Origin: Okapia johnstoni
Taxonomy: Eukaryota > Chordata > Mammalia > Artiodactyla > Giraffidae
Assembly (NCBI GenBank): GCA_024291935.2
Contig: CM044318.1
Span: 86,564,001 to 86,628,000 of the forward strand
Direction: 5' to 3'
Length of the DNA stretch: 64,000 nucleotides
The position numbers were made by a program, and so were the translations under genes. Below, one piece after another: positions 19,740 through 30,731 of this stretch. Position 1 is the first letter of the stretch; the number at the start of each line of letters is the position of its first letter. Below the pieces are notes generated by a model that saw nothing but the letters and a program-made list of their open reading frames with translations, had not been told where the DNA came from and did no database searches.

Positions 19740-21319
19740 GGGGACAAGGAGAAGCCACATGTCAACATGCAAATCACCATCCCTGACTCTCGCCTGCTTG
19801 TCTGGCCGCAGAAATGATGAGGGTGTGAATTTCAGTTGATGCCACCCCACAAGTCACTTAACAGAGTTTTCTCAGAGCCAGCACCTCATTTCTTAGAATA
19901 GTTTTCTGTCTTATGTGACAAAGGGGCTCTGGTTTTAATGACAAGAAGACCCTAGCCCTCCAGTCTGAGAAAGCACCTGGGTGTGGTGGGAGTTTCCAAG
20001 GCTTGCTGATGGGATTCTGTGCACCCTTCCTTCCTCTGGGAGCTCGGTGGTGAAAGACCTGCTTGTTAATATTCTTCCCCCAACTCCTCCTGCCAGCCCC
20101 ATTCTCTGCCAGTCTAAGAGGATGGGTCATCCATACCGATGAAATAAGAACCTGTTCAGAGAAAGATTGTTTCCTTTGCATTAATCGATATGTTATTTAG
20201 TTAGGAAGTTAAATTACCTGCACACTGACCTTGAGGTGCTAAAATATGGATGGTTTTTATAAGCTGGGAATGGAACCCAGAACACGTCTAAATCAAAAGT
20301 TTTGTGATAAATGAAGAGAACAGAATTAATCCAATATTTATGGCCGTTTGAGTCTGTTTTGTGCTGCCAGCCGTGTGGAAAGAAATCAGATTTCTGCTAC
20401 AGAGCAGAAGAGCTGAGCCCCCTTGGAGGGCTTGGAGCCGCTGAGGTCTGCGCTCACTGAGTCGGGAGCTGCTTGGGTGCTTGAAACAAAGCACCTTTCC
20501 TGGGAGCCCTGCCGCCCAGGAGCTTCCCCTCCCCTAGTGCATGGGGCAGGGGGTCAGGACAAGGGGCAGCTGCAGCATCGCCTGGCCTGGTCCCCCGTCT
20601 GTTGAGCCAAACCCATGTTTACAAGGTGCTCTGTGAATCTTGCCAATTAACTGCACCCTGCAAGCCGTTCGGTTCCAGGTGACAGCAGAGAGGTGCTGTG
20701 TTGAAGGTGGGCATTACAGCTTGGAAAGCACCTTGCTTTCCCCATCCGGTTCTCTGGGTGGACAGAGCGTGTTCACTGGGGGTGGGGAGTGAGGCTGGGA
20801 CACTCACAAGGGGACGCTGAGGCTGGGAGGCACTCAGAGCCCTGGCGCCAGAACCGGCACCGCGTCTACACCGGCTCCGGGTCATGCAGACCATTCCCGT
20901 GGGCTCTTATCAGGTCCTGGAAGCAGTTTTCGTGCTTAAGACAGACGGGGAGAATCCAAACTGGACCAGGATGCCCCACGGGTGTTCTGTTTCTGTTTGA
21001 AGGCTAGACCCTGACCCAGGGACTAGCACAAAATTCCGTGCAAATATCCATTCTGTGCATAACTCAGCCAAGTGGGAAGTCTTTTGTTTGCATTGTGTGT
21101 GGCATCTTCTGGTGCATCAGATGTCCTCGAACTATTCTGCCTCCAGAGAGAGAGAGAGAATCTGGTCCCTTTGGGAGAGGAACCCTGCCTGCCTTCCTGA
21201 ATGAGGGGGCTCCCTGGCTGATAAACACTTGAGATGGTGCTCATCACCTGGGAAACCAGTGCAGCTGTGGAGAGTAGGGGTCTACAGGATCTCCTGTCCA
21301 TTGTGGGGGGTGGGGGGTA
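19740..21319. other. Single-copy DNA, no gene recognised
   Basis: Region 20170-20350 is AT-rich and conserved-looking (GCATTAATCGATATG, AATTAATCCAATATT). A (GA)7-like run lies near 21146-21160. No named repeat or gene. Confidence 0.4.
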
Positions 21320-21800
21320 TTAATTAGTGCAATTACTTCGGGACACAGTTTGACATTCTCTCCTCAAGTCCTCCTCCACAGACGCTTCATTCCTAGATGA
21401 ATACCCACGGGGAACTTCTTGCCTGCGGACACCTGGAGACACACATTAGTATGTCCTCAGCAGCGCCGCCGACAACAGCAAAGCTCTGGAAATAAGCCAA
21501 CTGCCAGTCAGTGTAAAGGGATGAATAAAAACTGGTGCAGGCACTCAGCAAAGTATTTTCTAGCATTGAAGTGAATAAGCACAATAATGCAACCCAATAT
21601 GGCTTAATCTTAGCAATATAACATTAAGTGAACAGTTAAACCCTGAAGGTTACAGACAAGAGAAGGTGTCTCTATACAGTTAAGAATAACGAAAATAAAA
21701 CGTGCGATTTAAAGAGAAATACAGAAATTGGAAAACAAAGGAATGATGAGTTTGGGATTGAGGAAATTTGCTTTGGGTGGAAGGAGGCGAGAGAGGGGGT
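21320..21800 (+). mobile_element. L1M-type LINE 3' UTR remnant, sense
   Basis: The sequence follows the ordered hallmarks of old L1 3' ends. These include an insert resembling the isolated-codon stretch CATTCCTAGATGAATACCC, then AGCTCTGGAAATAAGCCAAC, GGATGAATAAAAACTGG and AACATTAAGTGAACAG. Highly diverged and non-coding. Confidence 0.75.
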
Positions 21801-21893
21801 GATCCACCACAGGTCAGACATGTTTTCCTTTTCTTTTTTTGATCCTAACTTTTGTTTTTGACCATGGATTTGCAGTCACTTATAATATCATAA

Positions 21894-22105
21894 GGCTTCC
21901 CTGGTGGCTCAGAGGTTAAAGTGTCTGCCTGAAATGTGGGAGACCTGGGTTCGATGCCTGGGTGGGGAAGACCCCCTGGAGAAGGAAATGGCTACCCACT
22001 CCAGGATTCTGGCCTGGAGAATCCCATGGACAGAGGAGCCTGGGGGGCTACAGTGCAGGGGTTGCAAAGAGTCGGACACGACTGAGCGACTTCACTTTCA
22101 CTTCC
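21894..22105 (+). mobile_element. Bov-tA SINE with 12-bp target-site duplication
   Basis: Complete sense Bov-tA: head GGCTTCCCTGGTGGCTCAG, B-box GGTTCGATGCC (one change), BovA body, and tail ending CTTTCACTTCC. ATAATATCATAA lies at 21882-21893 and 22106-22117. Confidence 0.95.
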
Positions 22106-22239
22106 ATAATATCATAAAAATAACTAAATAAAAACAGAACTAAAGGGAAGAGCTACATATTCTGAATAAAGTTTATAGTCAGAGACCCCTGCTATGCAAG
22201 GCAGTATTTTAAGAAACAGTATATTTAATACCACAACTT

Positions 22240-22345
22240 TCTTCTAAGGTAAATATAATTTAAAAGATACTAAATTTCAACCCGGGAAACAAAGGCAGTT
22301 TCTAAACCCAGGCTGCCTAGAACACAGTCTAAGGCACATTTAAAA
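22240..22345 (-). mobile_element. Possible MIR SINE remnant, antisense
   Basis: Text such as AAACCCAGGCTGCCTAGAAC and the preceding GGGAAACAAAGGCAG resembles antisense MIR. Match is weak. Confidence 0.35.
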
Positions 22346-22418
22346 ACTGTAGGCACAGCTCACTCAAAGTTTTGAAGAATCACATTGAAATAAAAAGCGT
22401 TTTCAGGAAAATGTGACT

Positions 22419-22625
22419 GCGTGCATGCTAAGTTGCTTCAGTCATGTCCAACTCTGCAATCCTATAGACTGTAGCCCACCAGGCTCTTCTGTCCATGGGA
22501 TTCTCTAGGCAATAACACTGGAGTGGGTTGTCACGCCATCCTCCAGGGGATCTTCCTGACCCAGGGATCGAACCCGCCACTCCTATGTCTCCTGCATCGG
22601 AAGCGGGCTCTTTACCACTAGTGCT
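22419..22625 (-). mobile_element. Bov-tA SINE, antisense
   Basis: Left tail GCGTGCATGCTAAGTTGCTT, a BovA body, then a head ending near TTTACCACTAGTGC at about 22625. The sense B-box GTTCGATCCC is intact. The extreme 5' end of the head is eroded. Confidence 0.9.
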
Positions 22626-23422
22626 GTAAAACCAGACAAATTGACCTTCTTCAGACCCTGCTCGAGAGAACTCTAAGAGATGCATTTCTGGGGACGGGAG
22701 GGGTCTCAGGAGGAAGATCCGAGGGGCAGCGAGACAGCTGAATGGGGTTAAGACTAAATAAAAGCAGACTGTGTAAAAATAATAGACACTCGCTTTCTGG
22801 TGGTGAAGGAGAATGGATGGTAAAGAGCCTAGCAGTAAACGAGGAGCTGGGGTCACTCCAAGAGCTCGGGAGACTTTGCTGTTGGGGAAGAAGAGGAGAC
22901 TATTGATTATTCAGTCTGTGTTCAGTCTGCCGTGGAAATTTCCAGCATAACCGTGAAAGGACAGCATTTGGGCACTGGGGGCGGGGGCTTTGGGGTGAGT
23001 GCTTGGGGAGTGAGCTTCAGAAAGGATGGCTGGGCAGACGGAGAGACCCCAGACAAGACAGGGCCCTCTGTCTTTAAGCCGCAGGTGGAGAGTCACAGCA
23101 GAGACCTTGCAGGGGTTCTGCCTGCCGGGTCTCTGGGGGAGCCTGGGCCCTGCACACTGCGGGCTCTTGCACAGGGAGCTCACACCAGTCCAAGCACACT
23201 CTCAGCACCTCTAAGGGCCTTGGGGCTTAAAAATGCAGCCAGGTTTCCTTTTCTAATAAATTGTAAGGGTTGCAAGGTGTTTTGAGCACACACACCAGTC
23301 CTAAGCTGTTCGACGAAGCCGGTATGAAGATCTGCTTTTCCACCAACATGTTTCCAAACCACACCCCGCTCTCACTTGTGCAGAGTTTGCTACTGTTACA
23401 GAAGGTGGAGCAGGTTTCCGCA
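22626..23422. other. Single-copy DNA, no gene recognised
   Basis: No named repeat; overlapping short open frames only. Confidence 0.45.
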
Positions 23423-23528
23423 GGTTTCTCCTTCGGCTCGGTGGTAAAAAGTCTGTCTGCCCATCCAGGGGGCATTAGCTCGATTCCTGGTCTGGAAAGA
23501 TCCCACATGACGTGGAGCAGCTAAGCCC

Positions 23529-23740
23529 AAAGTAGAAGCGTCAGTGTCTCATTTGTGTCCAACTCTTGGTGACCCCGTGCTCTGAAGCCCGCCAGCCTCC
23601 TCTGTCTGTGGCACTCTCCAGGCAAGAAGACTGAAATGGGTTGCCATTTCCTTCTCCAGGGGATCTTCCTGACCCAGAGTTAGAAACCACGTCTTCCACA
23701 TTGCGGGCAGATTCTTTACCATTTGAGCTACCAGTGAAAG
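23529..23740 (-). mobile_element. Bov-tA SINE nested in CHR SINE, first copy
   Basis: Antisense; head near 23735 (GAGCTACCAGTGAAAG), degraded B-box (sense GGTTTCTAACTCT). Confidence 0.88.
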
Positions 23741-23935
23741 TAAAGGTGAAAGCTGCTCAGTCATGTATGACATTTTTTGACCCCATGGATTATACAGCCC
23801 ATGGACTTCTCCAGTCCAGAATACTGGAGTGGGTAGCCTTTCCCTTCTCCAGAGGATCTCCCTAACCCAGGGATCAAATCCAGGTCTTCTGCATTGCAGG
23901 CAGATTCTTTACCAACTGAGCTATCAGGGAATCCC
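23741..23935 (-). mobile_element. Bov-tA SINE nested in CHR SINE, second copy
   Basis: Antisense copy directly following the first, ending with head GAGCTATCAGGGAATCCC. It is followed at 23936-23955 by a further isolated head remnant (TGAGCCACCAGGGAAGACCC), giving three successive tRNA-like ends in one orientation. Confidence 0.88.
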
Positions 23936-24160
23936 TGAGCCACCAGGGAAGACCCTAATTAAACCAGGCCCACAACTCCTGAGCCTGTGCTCTAGAGTCC
24001 AGGAGCCTCAGCTGCTGAGCCCACATGCCCTAAGAAAAGCCACTGGAATGAGAAGCCTGCTCACCGCAACTCAGGAATAACCCTACTCGGCACATCTAGA
24101 GAAAGCCCGTGAGCAGCCATGAAGAGCCAGCACAGCCAAAAATGAGTAAATAAGTGACAA

Positions 24161-24737
24161 TTAAAACTGAAGTAGGTTTCATCTTCCGAGAGTTTGCAAA
24201 CTTCAAAGGCGAAGTCTTTCTTTTCTTAGAAATGTTGGCGGTAAATAAGGAAAGAGAAAGATTCTACCGCACAGTCACCTCTCGAGGACCGTCACTAGTG
24301 CCTCCGTAAGGGGCTCCTGCTTTGTTTTCGTATTCCTATAACGAGAGTTAGTGCCCTCTGGCTTTTTGGGTCCTGAAGTATGTCAAACCCTCAGTTGACA
24401 TCGTTCTGGGGCGAGTAAACCTCTTTTGTACTCAACCAAGGGTTAATCATCTTTTCTTGTTTTCAAAATTAGTTTTCCCCTTGAAATAGTATTTCTCCCT
24501 TCATCTCTCAAGCTGTCAGTGCAAGCGATTTGGAAACTGGATCATTCAAGGAGTCTTAACTTGGGAGAAAGAGAGACAGAGTCTTGTGAAAATAGAGTGA
24601 ATATTGTGTTTGGGTCAGTAAGACATGCTGAGAGCGGATGGGTTTCTGGGAAGTGTTTCCAGAAAGGTGCTTTGATCTCTGACCAAGATGATACTAGTAA
24701 TATCTACAGCAATTTTGTATAGTTGAGAATGGACTTA
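24161..24737. other. Single-copy DNA, conserved-looking, no gene recognised
   Basis: Repeat-free with few simple runs. No exon structure found. Confidence 0.4.
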
Positions 24738-24810
24738 TTTTGATAAAAGGAGGATAACAGTATTAATATTTTAGAAGCTTGTTACTGAGATCAAATGAGC
24801 TCATGTGAAG
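24738..24810 (+). mobile_element. MIR SINE 3' remnant
   Basis: GGAGGATAACAGTATTAATA, then GTTACTGAGATCAAATGAGC, follows the MIR 3' consensus order. Short and diverged. Confidence 0.55.
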
Positions 24811-26036
24811 GGAAAAGTGGACAAATTTTAATTCCAAGTGTCTGGTTTAACCTGTTGTAAAAATTCTGACAGGGTCCGTGCCTGCAACCGCCAGAGGGGG
24901 TCTGAGAAAGGGGACACAGCTGAGCCAGGCTTGGGAGGAGAGAGGGGCCTGGGCGACCTCAGGGTCAGAGACAGAGATCTGCATTTGCCAGGGCCTGGGG
25001 GCCTGCAGGACTGGAAGCCTCCTCCCCACGCCCCGCAGAGGTCAGGCGTCCGAGGGCCCCGCGGGCCCCGCAGGGACTGAACCGCCTTCCGGGCTCACCC
25101 TTGTTTAGGGTGGATCAGAAATCAGGAGTCAGTGAACACCTACCTGCTGATTTCCGTCTGTGAATTTCTCCCACCGTGTTCCAGGGCAGGGCTTAGGGCC
25201 AGGCCCCACCTCATCATGGCAGGATGCTCACCACGGGTCCAGTGGTAGCGGGGGCGGGGGAGGGGGGGCTGCAGAGGAGTCAGAGCAAAATGAAGAGCCG
25301 AGAGGTGATGAAACACTTGCAGAATCCCCCAGACCCCCTGCAGAGCCTGGCGGAGCCTGCCCCCTGTCTGGAGACCCCACCCTTCTGCCTGACCTCCCAC
25401 CCTGCTGCGCTGCGTCCACAGCCACAGAGAACAAGCACTGCCCCGTTCTCTTCCACGCCCTGCTTGTCTCCAGACCACACCCCCAGGCCCCCTATAATTT
25501 CCACCCACCACACGCCCTGGTTCTGGGTCCTTCTCAGCTGTTGCTTAATAAGCAGGGCATCACAAGCCTGGGGTGGCGCCTGCGTGGTCTTCCCTGCAGG
25601 GAGAAAAGCCCGTGTCTACACCTGCCTGAATCTGGGTCTGCTCTCCTCGCAGGTCCTCTGTCTGCGCCGGGGGTGGGGATGGGTTGAGCAGTCAGTGGAG
25701 GAGTCCTGTGGGGTGCAGCATCCCCAGCCCACCCCTCTTCTGGGGCGGGAGTGGGGTTCAAGAGGTGAAGTCATCTCCTGGGACGAGCAGGAGTGATGGG
25801 ATTAGTAGGACCGGAGAAGGTGGGGGCCCGTCTTCCTCGGGCCTGGTCCTCTGTCTGCATTAGCCAGCCCGCAGCTGCAGCACTTACCACGTGGGTTCCC
25901 CCGATGCCTTAACCCGGACCTGAGCCCGAGCCAGCCCCGCTGAGCCTAGACCTGCCCCGGGTTGCCACCGGGCTGTCTGTCTGCCTGCCTGGGTGATGCC
26001 TGCCTGCTCCTGGAGTCGCAGTGGTCACACCTCCCT
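24811..26036. other. GC-rich single-copy DNA with a G-run cluster
   Basis: No gene recognised. The overlapping frames at 25160-25687, 25224-25796 and the minus-strand frames cover the same GC-rich DNA without domains. A G-quadruplex-type motif lies at 25250-25268 (G5-C-G5-A-G7). Confidence 0.45.
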
Positions 26037-26405
26037 GCTGCGGTCTGAAAGCGCATGTCCCTCCCAAAACCACGCTGGGACGCTAACCCTCAGCAGCGAT
26101 GGTGTGAGTAGATGGGCCATGGGGAGGTGCTGAGGTCCTGAGCGTGGCGCTGCCATCCCCGGGTTCAGGGTCCTTCTAAACGAGGCTGCAAAGAGCTCCC
26201 TCACCCCATCCACCCTGTCAGGACCCAGTGAGAAGGCGCCAGCCTCGAGCCAGGCAGAGGCCTTGGCTGACCATGCTGAGGCCTTGGATCTTGGACTTTC
26301 CTGCTTCCAGGTCTGCGAGAAGTAAATCCACGGTATGTTTAATCCGCCCACCCCGCGGTGTTTTGTCACAGCAGCCCGAGTGGGCTGAGACCCCCACCCC
26401 ACCCC
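26037..26405 (+). mobile_element. MaLR (MST/MLT1-type) LTR, sense
   Basis: Ordered matches along a MaLR LTR: GAAAGCGCATGTCCCTCCCA at the start, GGGGAGGTGCTGAGGTCC, AGTGAGAAGGCGCCAGCC, TTGGATCTTGGACTTTCCTG, a decayed polyadenylation signal in GAGAAGTAAATCC, and the end TTGTCACAGCAGCCCGAGTG. It explains the reading frames that cross this interval. Confidence 0.85.
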
Positions 26406-26520
26406 ACCAAGGCCATATTTCCTCAGACTCTTCACTGCCCCCGATGGGCTCTGATGGGCCTTCTGCCGCCCCAGCCCCTGGAATCCCTGCCTCCTGCACC
26501 AGAATCACCTCCTCTGTGTT

Positions 26521-26740
26521 GGCGACGCCTGCCCACTTCCGAGCCTGGAACCGCGCAGTGGGCTCGCTCCGATCACCAGGGTTTACCCCGCCCGCTGGGC
26601 CCCTGCCTCCCCTCCTGCGTCTCGCGCCCCCTGTGATTCAGGACAAGACGCACGCAGAGCCTCGGAGCCACAGCGGCTCGGAGTCCCCGTGGGCGGAGTG
26701 GCCTCGAAGTGACCCCGTGGGGCCAGTGGCTGCCCTCAGC
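26521..26740. promoter_or_regulatory. Small CpG-island-like segment
   Basis: Counting by hand over these 220 bases gives 88 C, 70 G and 21 CpG. That is about 72% GC and an observed/expected CpG ratio near 0.75, above the classic 0.6 and 50% thresholds. Flanks drop sharply in CpG. There is no TATA box or recognised gene start; a conserved-looking AT-rich block with an inverted repeat follows at 26741-26850. It could be a promoter, an orphan island or simply a GC-rich patch. Confidence 0.4.
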
Positions 26741-28955
26741 TGTCATTTATTCCAAATCAATGGTATCGATTTGAATATTACTCATAACGGCACAAACTAA
26801 GCCTTTAAAGTTCATATTTGCAAATGCTAAGTGACATGGCCTGTGAACAGTTTTTTTTTTTTTTTAATCTTAAGGTTTTTTTCTGTCTAAAATTTTTTTT
26901 AAAAATGAGTAGATAAAAAGGGACTTGTTTGGCCTTGGATCAAAATAACACAGATGGTGAAGAAAGCCTGATGGTGGGTGAGGTTCCTTTGATTGAAAGC
27001 AGCGAAAACTTCCTATGATCTCTGAAGAGCCAAGGACGCGTAGGGAATGGTTCTGCGGCTCACTGCACTGGGGATGGCTGGACCCTTGGGCCCCGGGAGG
27101 AAGGGGAGCAGGGCTGAGACCTCCTGCCGCCCTCTCCGGGGTGGTGACCCCTGGCTCTAACGGGTCACGGTCTCCTGTCAACAGACTCGGCAAGATCTCA
27201 GAGCACGTGCGGCTCAGCTCCCCAGAGGAAAAGGAGAAGTTACACCCAGAAGGTGAAGGGCAGGCATCCTGGGCAGCAAAGCCCACGTGTGACCACGGCA
27301 GATATTTCAGTGATGGGGGAAAAGCAGCCCAATTCCAGGCATGCAGACTCAGACACATCACCAATTTCAGATAAGCGATCAATAACAGGTTAGGATTTAG
27401 TGGATGAAGCATTCTTTTGCAGATTTATAACGTAATGATATTATGTTTGAAATATTTGTATTATAAAACTCAGCCTAAGCATAACTATAGAAACCATTTG
27501 AAGTGGTTCAGTTTTCCTAGTTGTTTGATAATTTTCTGAGGTTGGAGTCACATATTCATCTCTAAATTATTACCAAGATAATCTAGCATTTTATAAGAGT
27601 AGAGGAAAAATTACCAAAAATAAAATTCACATTTTGTAAAAGTAAAAGAAATATTACCAAAAAAAAAAATTCATCATGATGTTTACAAGCTGGGAGATAA
27701 ATTTCGTGGAAATGTACCTAAAAATATTCTCTGAGTACGTTTTTCTTACATTTGAATATTCATTGTATTCAATCGATGGGAACTTGCCTCCCACATGGAT
27801 TTGATTAAGGGGAATTTTTTATGTATTCATATCTGTTTCTATGTCTGTCTATTGATCTACCTGTCCATCCACCCACCATCTGCCTACCAGCCTCTCTGAC
27901 CTCTAGGCTGGCTGCCTTCTGGACCTGAGACGCCTACAGACACCTGACGTGTGTATTCCCACCGTGCAGTCAGTTCTGATCCAGGTGTGTATGAGAAGGT
28001 CCTTAATGCAGGGGAGCATGGGGGCGCTGGGGACGCTGGCAGGAAGCCTGTGGCTGGAGCCCAGGTAGTGGACACCCGGGCCATGACAGACGGGGAGGAC
28101 TTACACAAAGCAGAGAAGGGCAAGTGTGATGCAGCCACAGCACAAGCTGAGGCTCCGAGGTGCGCAGAGACCGCAAGGAGTGGGGTCTTGAAGCCCGGGC
28201 CATATTTGGGGGTCCATGGGGATAAGACAGTTTTCAAAGACAGGACACAGTCATTTCTCTCAAAAGCCCCAACTGCTCTGATGGGCAGGTCCCAATGAGC
28301 ACGGAAACTTGCCAAGCAGAAGGATCTCCAGAAACCTTTGTTTTTCGAGTCGGAGGCTGGAACCCAGAGGTAGGAGGGGGTGGAGGGGAAGATTAAGGCA
28401 GGGCTGACATCCCTCGTCTCTGCAGGTTCAAAGTCCCAGAGTCCAGACACCTGGAGGATGGTGAGGGCCTCGCTGCTGAAGGAGAGACGTCCAGCCTGAC
28501 CTGGCCCCTGTCCTGCGCCTCCCCTGGAAGAGTCTAACGCTGTGACTGGGTCGAGCAAAGTGCTGGAACAAAGCAGCGTGCGTAAGTGGCAGCCTTCAGA
28601 CCGCTCCTCTTCTTCCCTGCCCAGGGCTGCAGCCTGAACTCGTGCGTTTGTGACTCACTCCCGTGCTTTGAGTGTGGGGGGTTGTATACAGATCTGCTTT
28701 CTTCAGTGACAAATCAATTTCACATGATACTTTAATTCTCAAAAGTCTTCTTTTTTCTAAGTGAAGAACTGCTCATCCTAACAAAAAATGATGAGCATCA
28801 TGGCTTTTCACTTGTGGTTTTAATCGGAAACACGGTATCGAGATTCCCATTACTGGTCCAGCCCACTTTCCTCATGAACAACGAAAGCAGGGTGGCCGTT
28901 TTACTCCAGACTCTTTATACGCGCTGGTTTTTCTGTTTTGAGGGTTTTTCCTCAG
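26741..28955. other. Single-copy DNA, no gene recognised
   Basis: 26741-26850 looks conserved and contains an inverted repeat at 26749-26776. A T16-type run follows near 26851-26866. 27380-27800 is AT-rich with a short imperfect direct duplication around ATTACCAAAAA (near 27610 and 27655). 27835-27895 is a degenerate TCTG/TCCA tetranucleotide stretch. The 224-codon minus-strand frame at 27884-28558 and the opposing 115-codon frame carry no recognised domain. Confidence 0.4.
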
Positions 28956-28968
28956 TGGTCTGATTTTA

Positions 28969-29158
28969 GTTAAAGTTGCTTAGTCATTTCCGACTCTTTG
29001 TGACCCCATGCACTATACCTTCTGTGCAATTCTCCAGGCCAGAATACTGGAGTGGGTAGCCTTTGCCTTCTCCAGGGGATCTTCCCAACCCAGGGATCAA
29101 ACCCAGGTCTCCTGCATTGCAGGCGGATTCTTTACCAGCTGAGCTATCAGGGAAGCCC
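28969..29158 (-). mobile_element. Bov-tA SINE with 13-bp target-site duplication
   Basis: Antisense Bov-tA; body near 28972, head ending GAGCTATCAGGGAAGCCC. TGGTCTGATTTTA occurs at 28956-28968 and 29169-29181. Ten extra bases (29159-29168) separate the head from the right-hand duplication, possibly untemplated or read-through sequence at the 5' end. Confidence 0.95.
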
Positions 29159-29181
29159 ATTTCAAACATGGTCTGATTTTA

Positions 29182-30731
29182 AACAAGGAGCAAAGTGAAG
29201 TTTTTGTTGGGCACACTGCTGATGGCCATTGCTGTTGAGTTAGGGTGGCCGAGCGGAGAAAGAGCAATGATAGGAAAGACCAACTAAAACATCACAAAAC
29301 AGTGCAGCCTAGGACAGTCCACAGGGGAAAAGCGAGGCGCCAAAAACTGGGAAGAGTTTACCTCCGTGAAGTCAGCTACAGACATTAAAAATGCTTTACC
29401 CTCTGCCTTAACATAAAATGGTGCCCAGGAACTGCTAACTCAGTAATAACTCACATGGATGTCACATCGCAAGAGATATATACACAGATGGGTATCTTCA
29501 GCAAAGAGGAAGAATTGAACAAATAGGAAGTAATAGGCACTCTGTAAATTCAGCCTGGGGTGAGGACTCTGAAGCTGTGAGTATGCATGGAAGGAATTTC
29601 TCCAGTAGGAGTTCCCGCTCAGACTGACAGCAAGCATAGCCTCCATTGCTAATAAATAGGTGAAAAAGCTCTTCTTTCGTTTTAATCCTGCTCCTTCCAG
29701 CCGCAGAACAACACTGTGGTTTCATTCAATACTGAATCTCTAACCCTGTGAGGCTCAGGTGGGCTGCAGGTGCCACAGCCCACGGGGTCAGCAGTGCCCA
29801 CAGCACCACACCTAGGGAGGCTCAGCAAGGAGTCTTACTTCCAGCGCAGAGCTGAGCTCTGACTCCTTGGAGCAAAGGGAAATTTCCAGTAGGAAGTGAG
29901 GGAGCAGCAGCATCTGCCCTGGACTGGGGAGCTGGGCCCGGGATCCCAGGTGGTCGGGAAGGCATCTGTGGGCCAGGTGAGGGAAGCGGCCATGCTCTGC
30001 CCCCTCCTGATGACCAGCCGCCACCCTGATGTTCTGGAATGTTCCTATTACCCCTGTGCATTCAGGGGCCAGTTGCATCCAGGGTGCCAGCTCCCTGGGC
30101 AGGGAGACCACCCCTGTCTGTGCCCCTGCAGTGAGCTGGGAGCTGGGGGCTCACCAAATGGAGAGTCCCTGCAGGCTGGGCTTCGTGGTGGGGGGAAAGG
30201 ATGGAGCCCCAGGCCGTGTCCGCTTGCAGGGCTGGTGTGGAGCTGCCTCTCCAGGCAAAGGGGGCTCTGTCCTGAGTTGTGAGGGGCTTCCCTCCACCCA
30301 GAGCACAGGAGGTCTGATCGTGCTTCCCTCCAGCACAGGGAGTCCAGGCTAGGAGTGGTGCTGGTCAGCCCACTGTGTGCCTGGCATCCTGCGTGCCCAT
30401 CACCTCCACCTGGGGGCTGGGGGCAGACAGTGGGTGTTGTCTGCACAGTGAGCTGGCAGTGAGGCTGCGTGTCATCTACACCCAGGTGTAGAATCCCGGG
30501 ATCCCCCAACCCAAGCTCTCTTCAGGGCCCTGGCAGATTCCACAGCGTGAGCCTCTGATGGGCCCTCATACCTGCCTTGGTTGGCTGGACAGGCAAACCC
30601 ATCACAGTTGGAATGTTTTCCCCAAAGAGACACATCATAGAAGCTGATCTGAGAGTCAAGGGCACCAAGCCCGGTGGGGTAAGGAGGGCAGATTGGAGCT
30701 ATCAGTGGGCTCCTCCTTTCGCATTTTAAGG
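29182..30731. other. Single-copy DNA, no gene recognised
   Basis: 29430-29740 is AT-moderate and conserved-looking; 29750-30560 is GC-rich with overlapping non-descript frames on both strands. No named repeat. Confidence 0.45.

Larger units (their letters stand above)
23423..24160 (+). mobile_element. CHR-type SINE split by Bov-tA insertions
   Basis: The 5' part (23423-23528) has the tRNA-like head (CTTCGGCTCGGTGG) and CHR body start (GATCCCACATGACGTGGAGC). The 3' part resumes at about 23956 (CCCACAACTCCTGAGCCTG) and ends in AGCCAAAAATGAGTAAATAA. Between them lie two Bov-tA copies and a third head remnant, so the CHR element is older than those insertions. Confidence 0.85.

Noticed and set aside
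21894..21970. tRNA-like sequence with A- and B-box
   Set aside because: It is the head of a Bov-tA SINE, with no clover-leaf 3' half; the same applies to all such heads in the window.
26228..26800. 190-codon plus-strand open frame
   Set aside because: Starts inside a MaLR LTR and runs through the CpG-rich patch; no domain.
27884..28558. 224-codon minus-strand open frame, the longest in single-copy DNA here
   Set aside because: Opposed by a 115-codon plus-strand frame, no recognised domain, ordinary GC-driven lack of stops.
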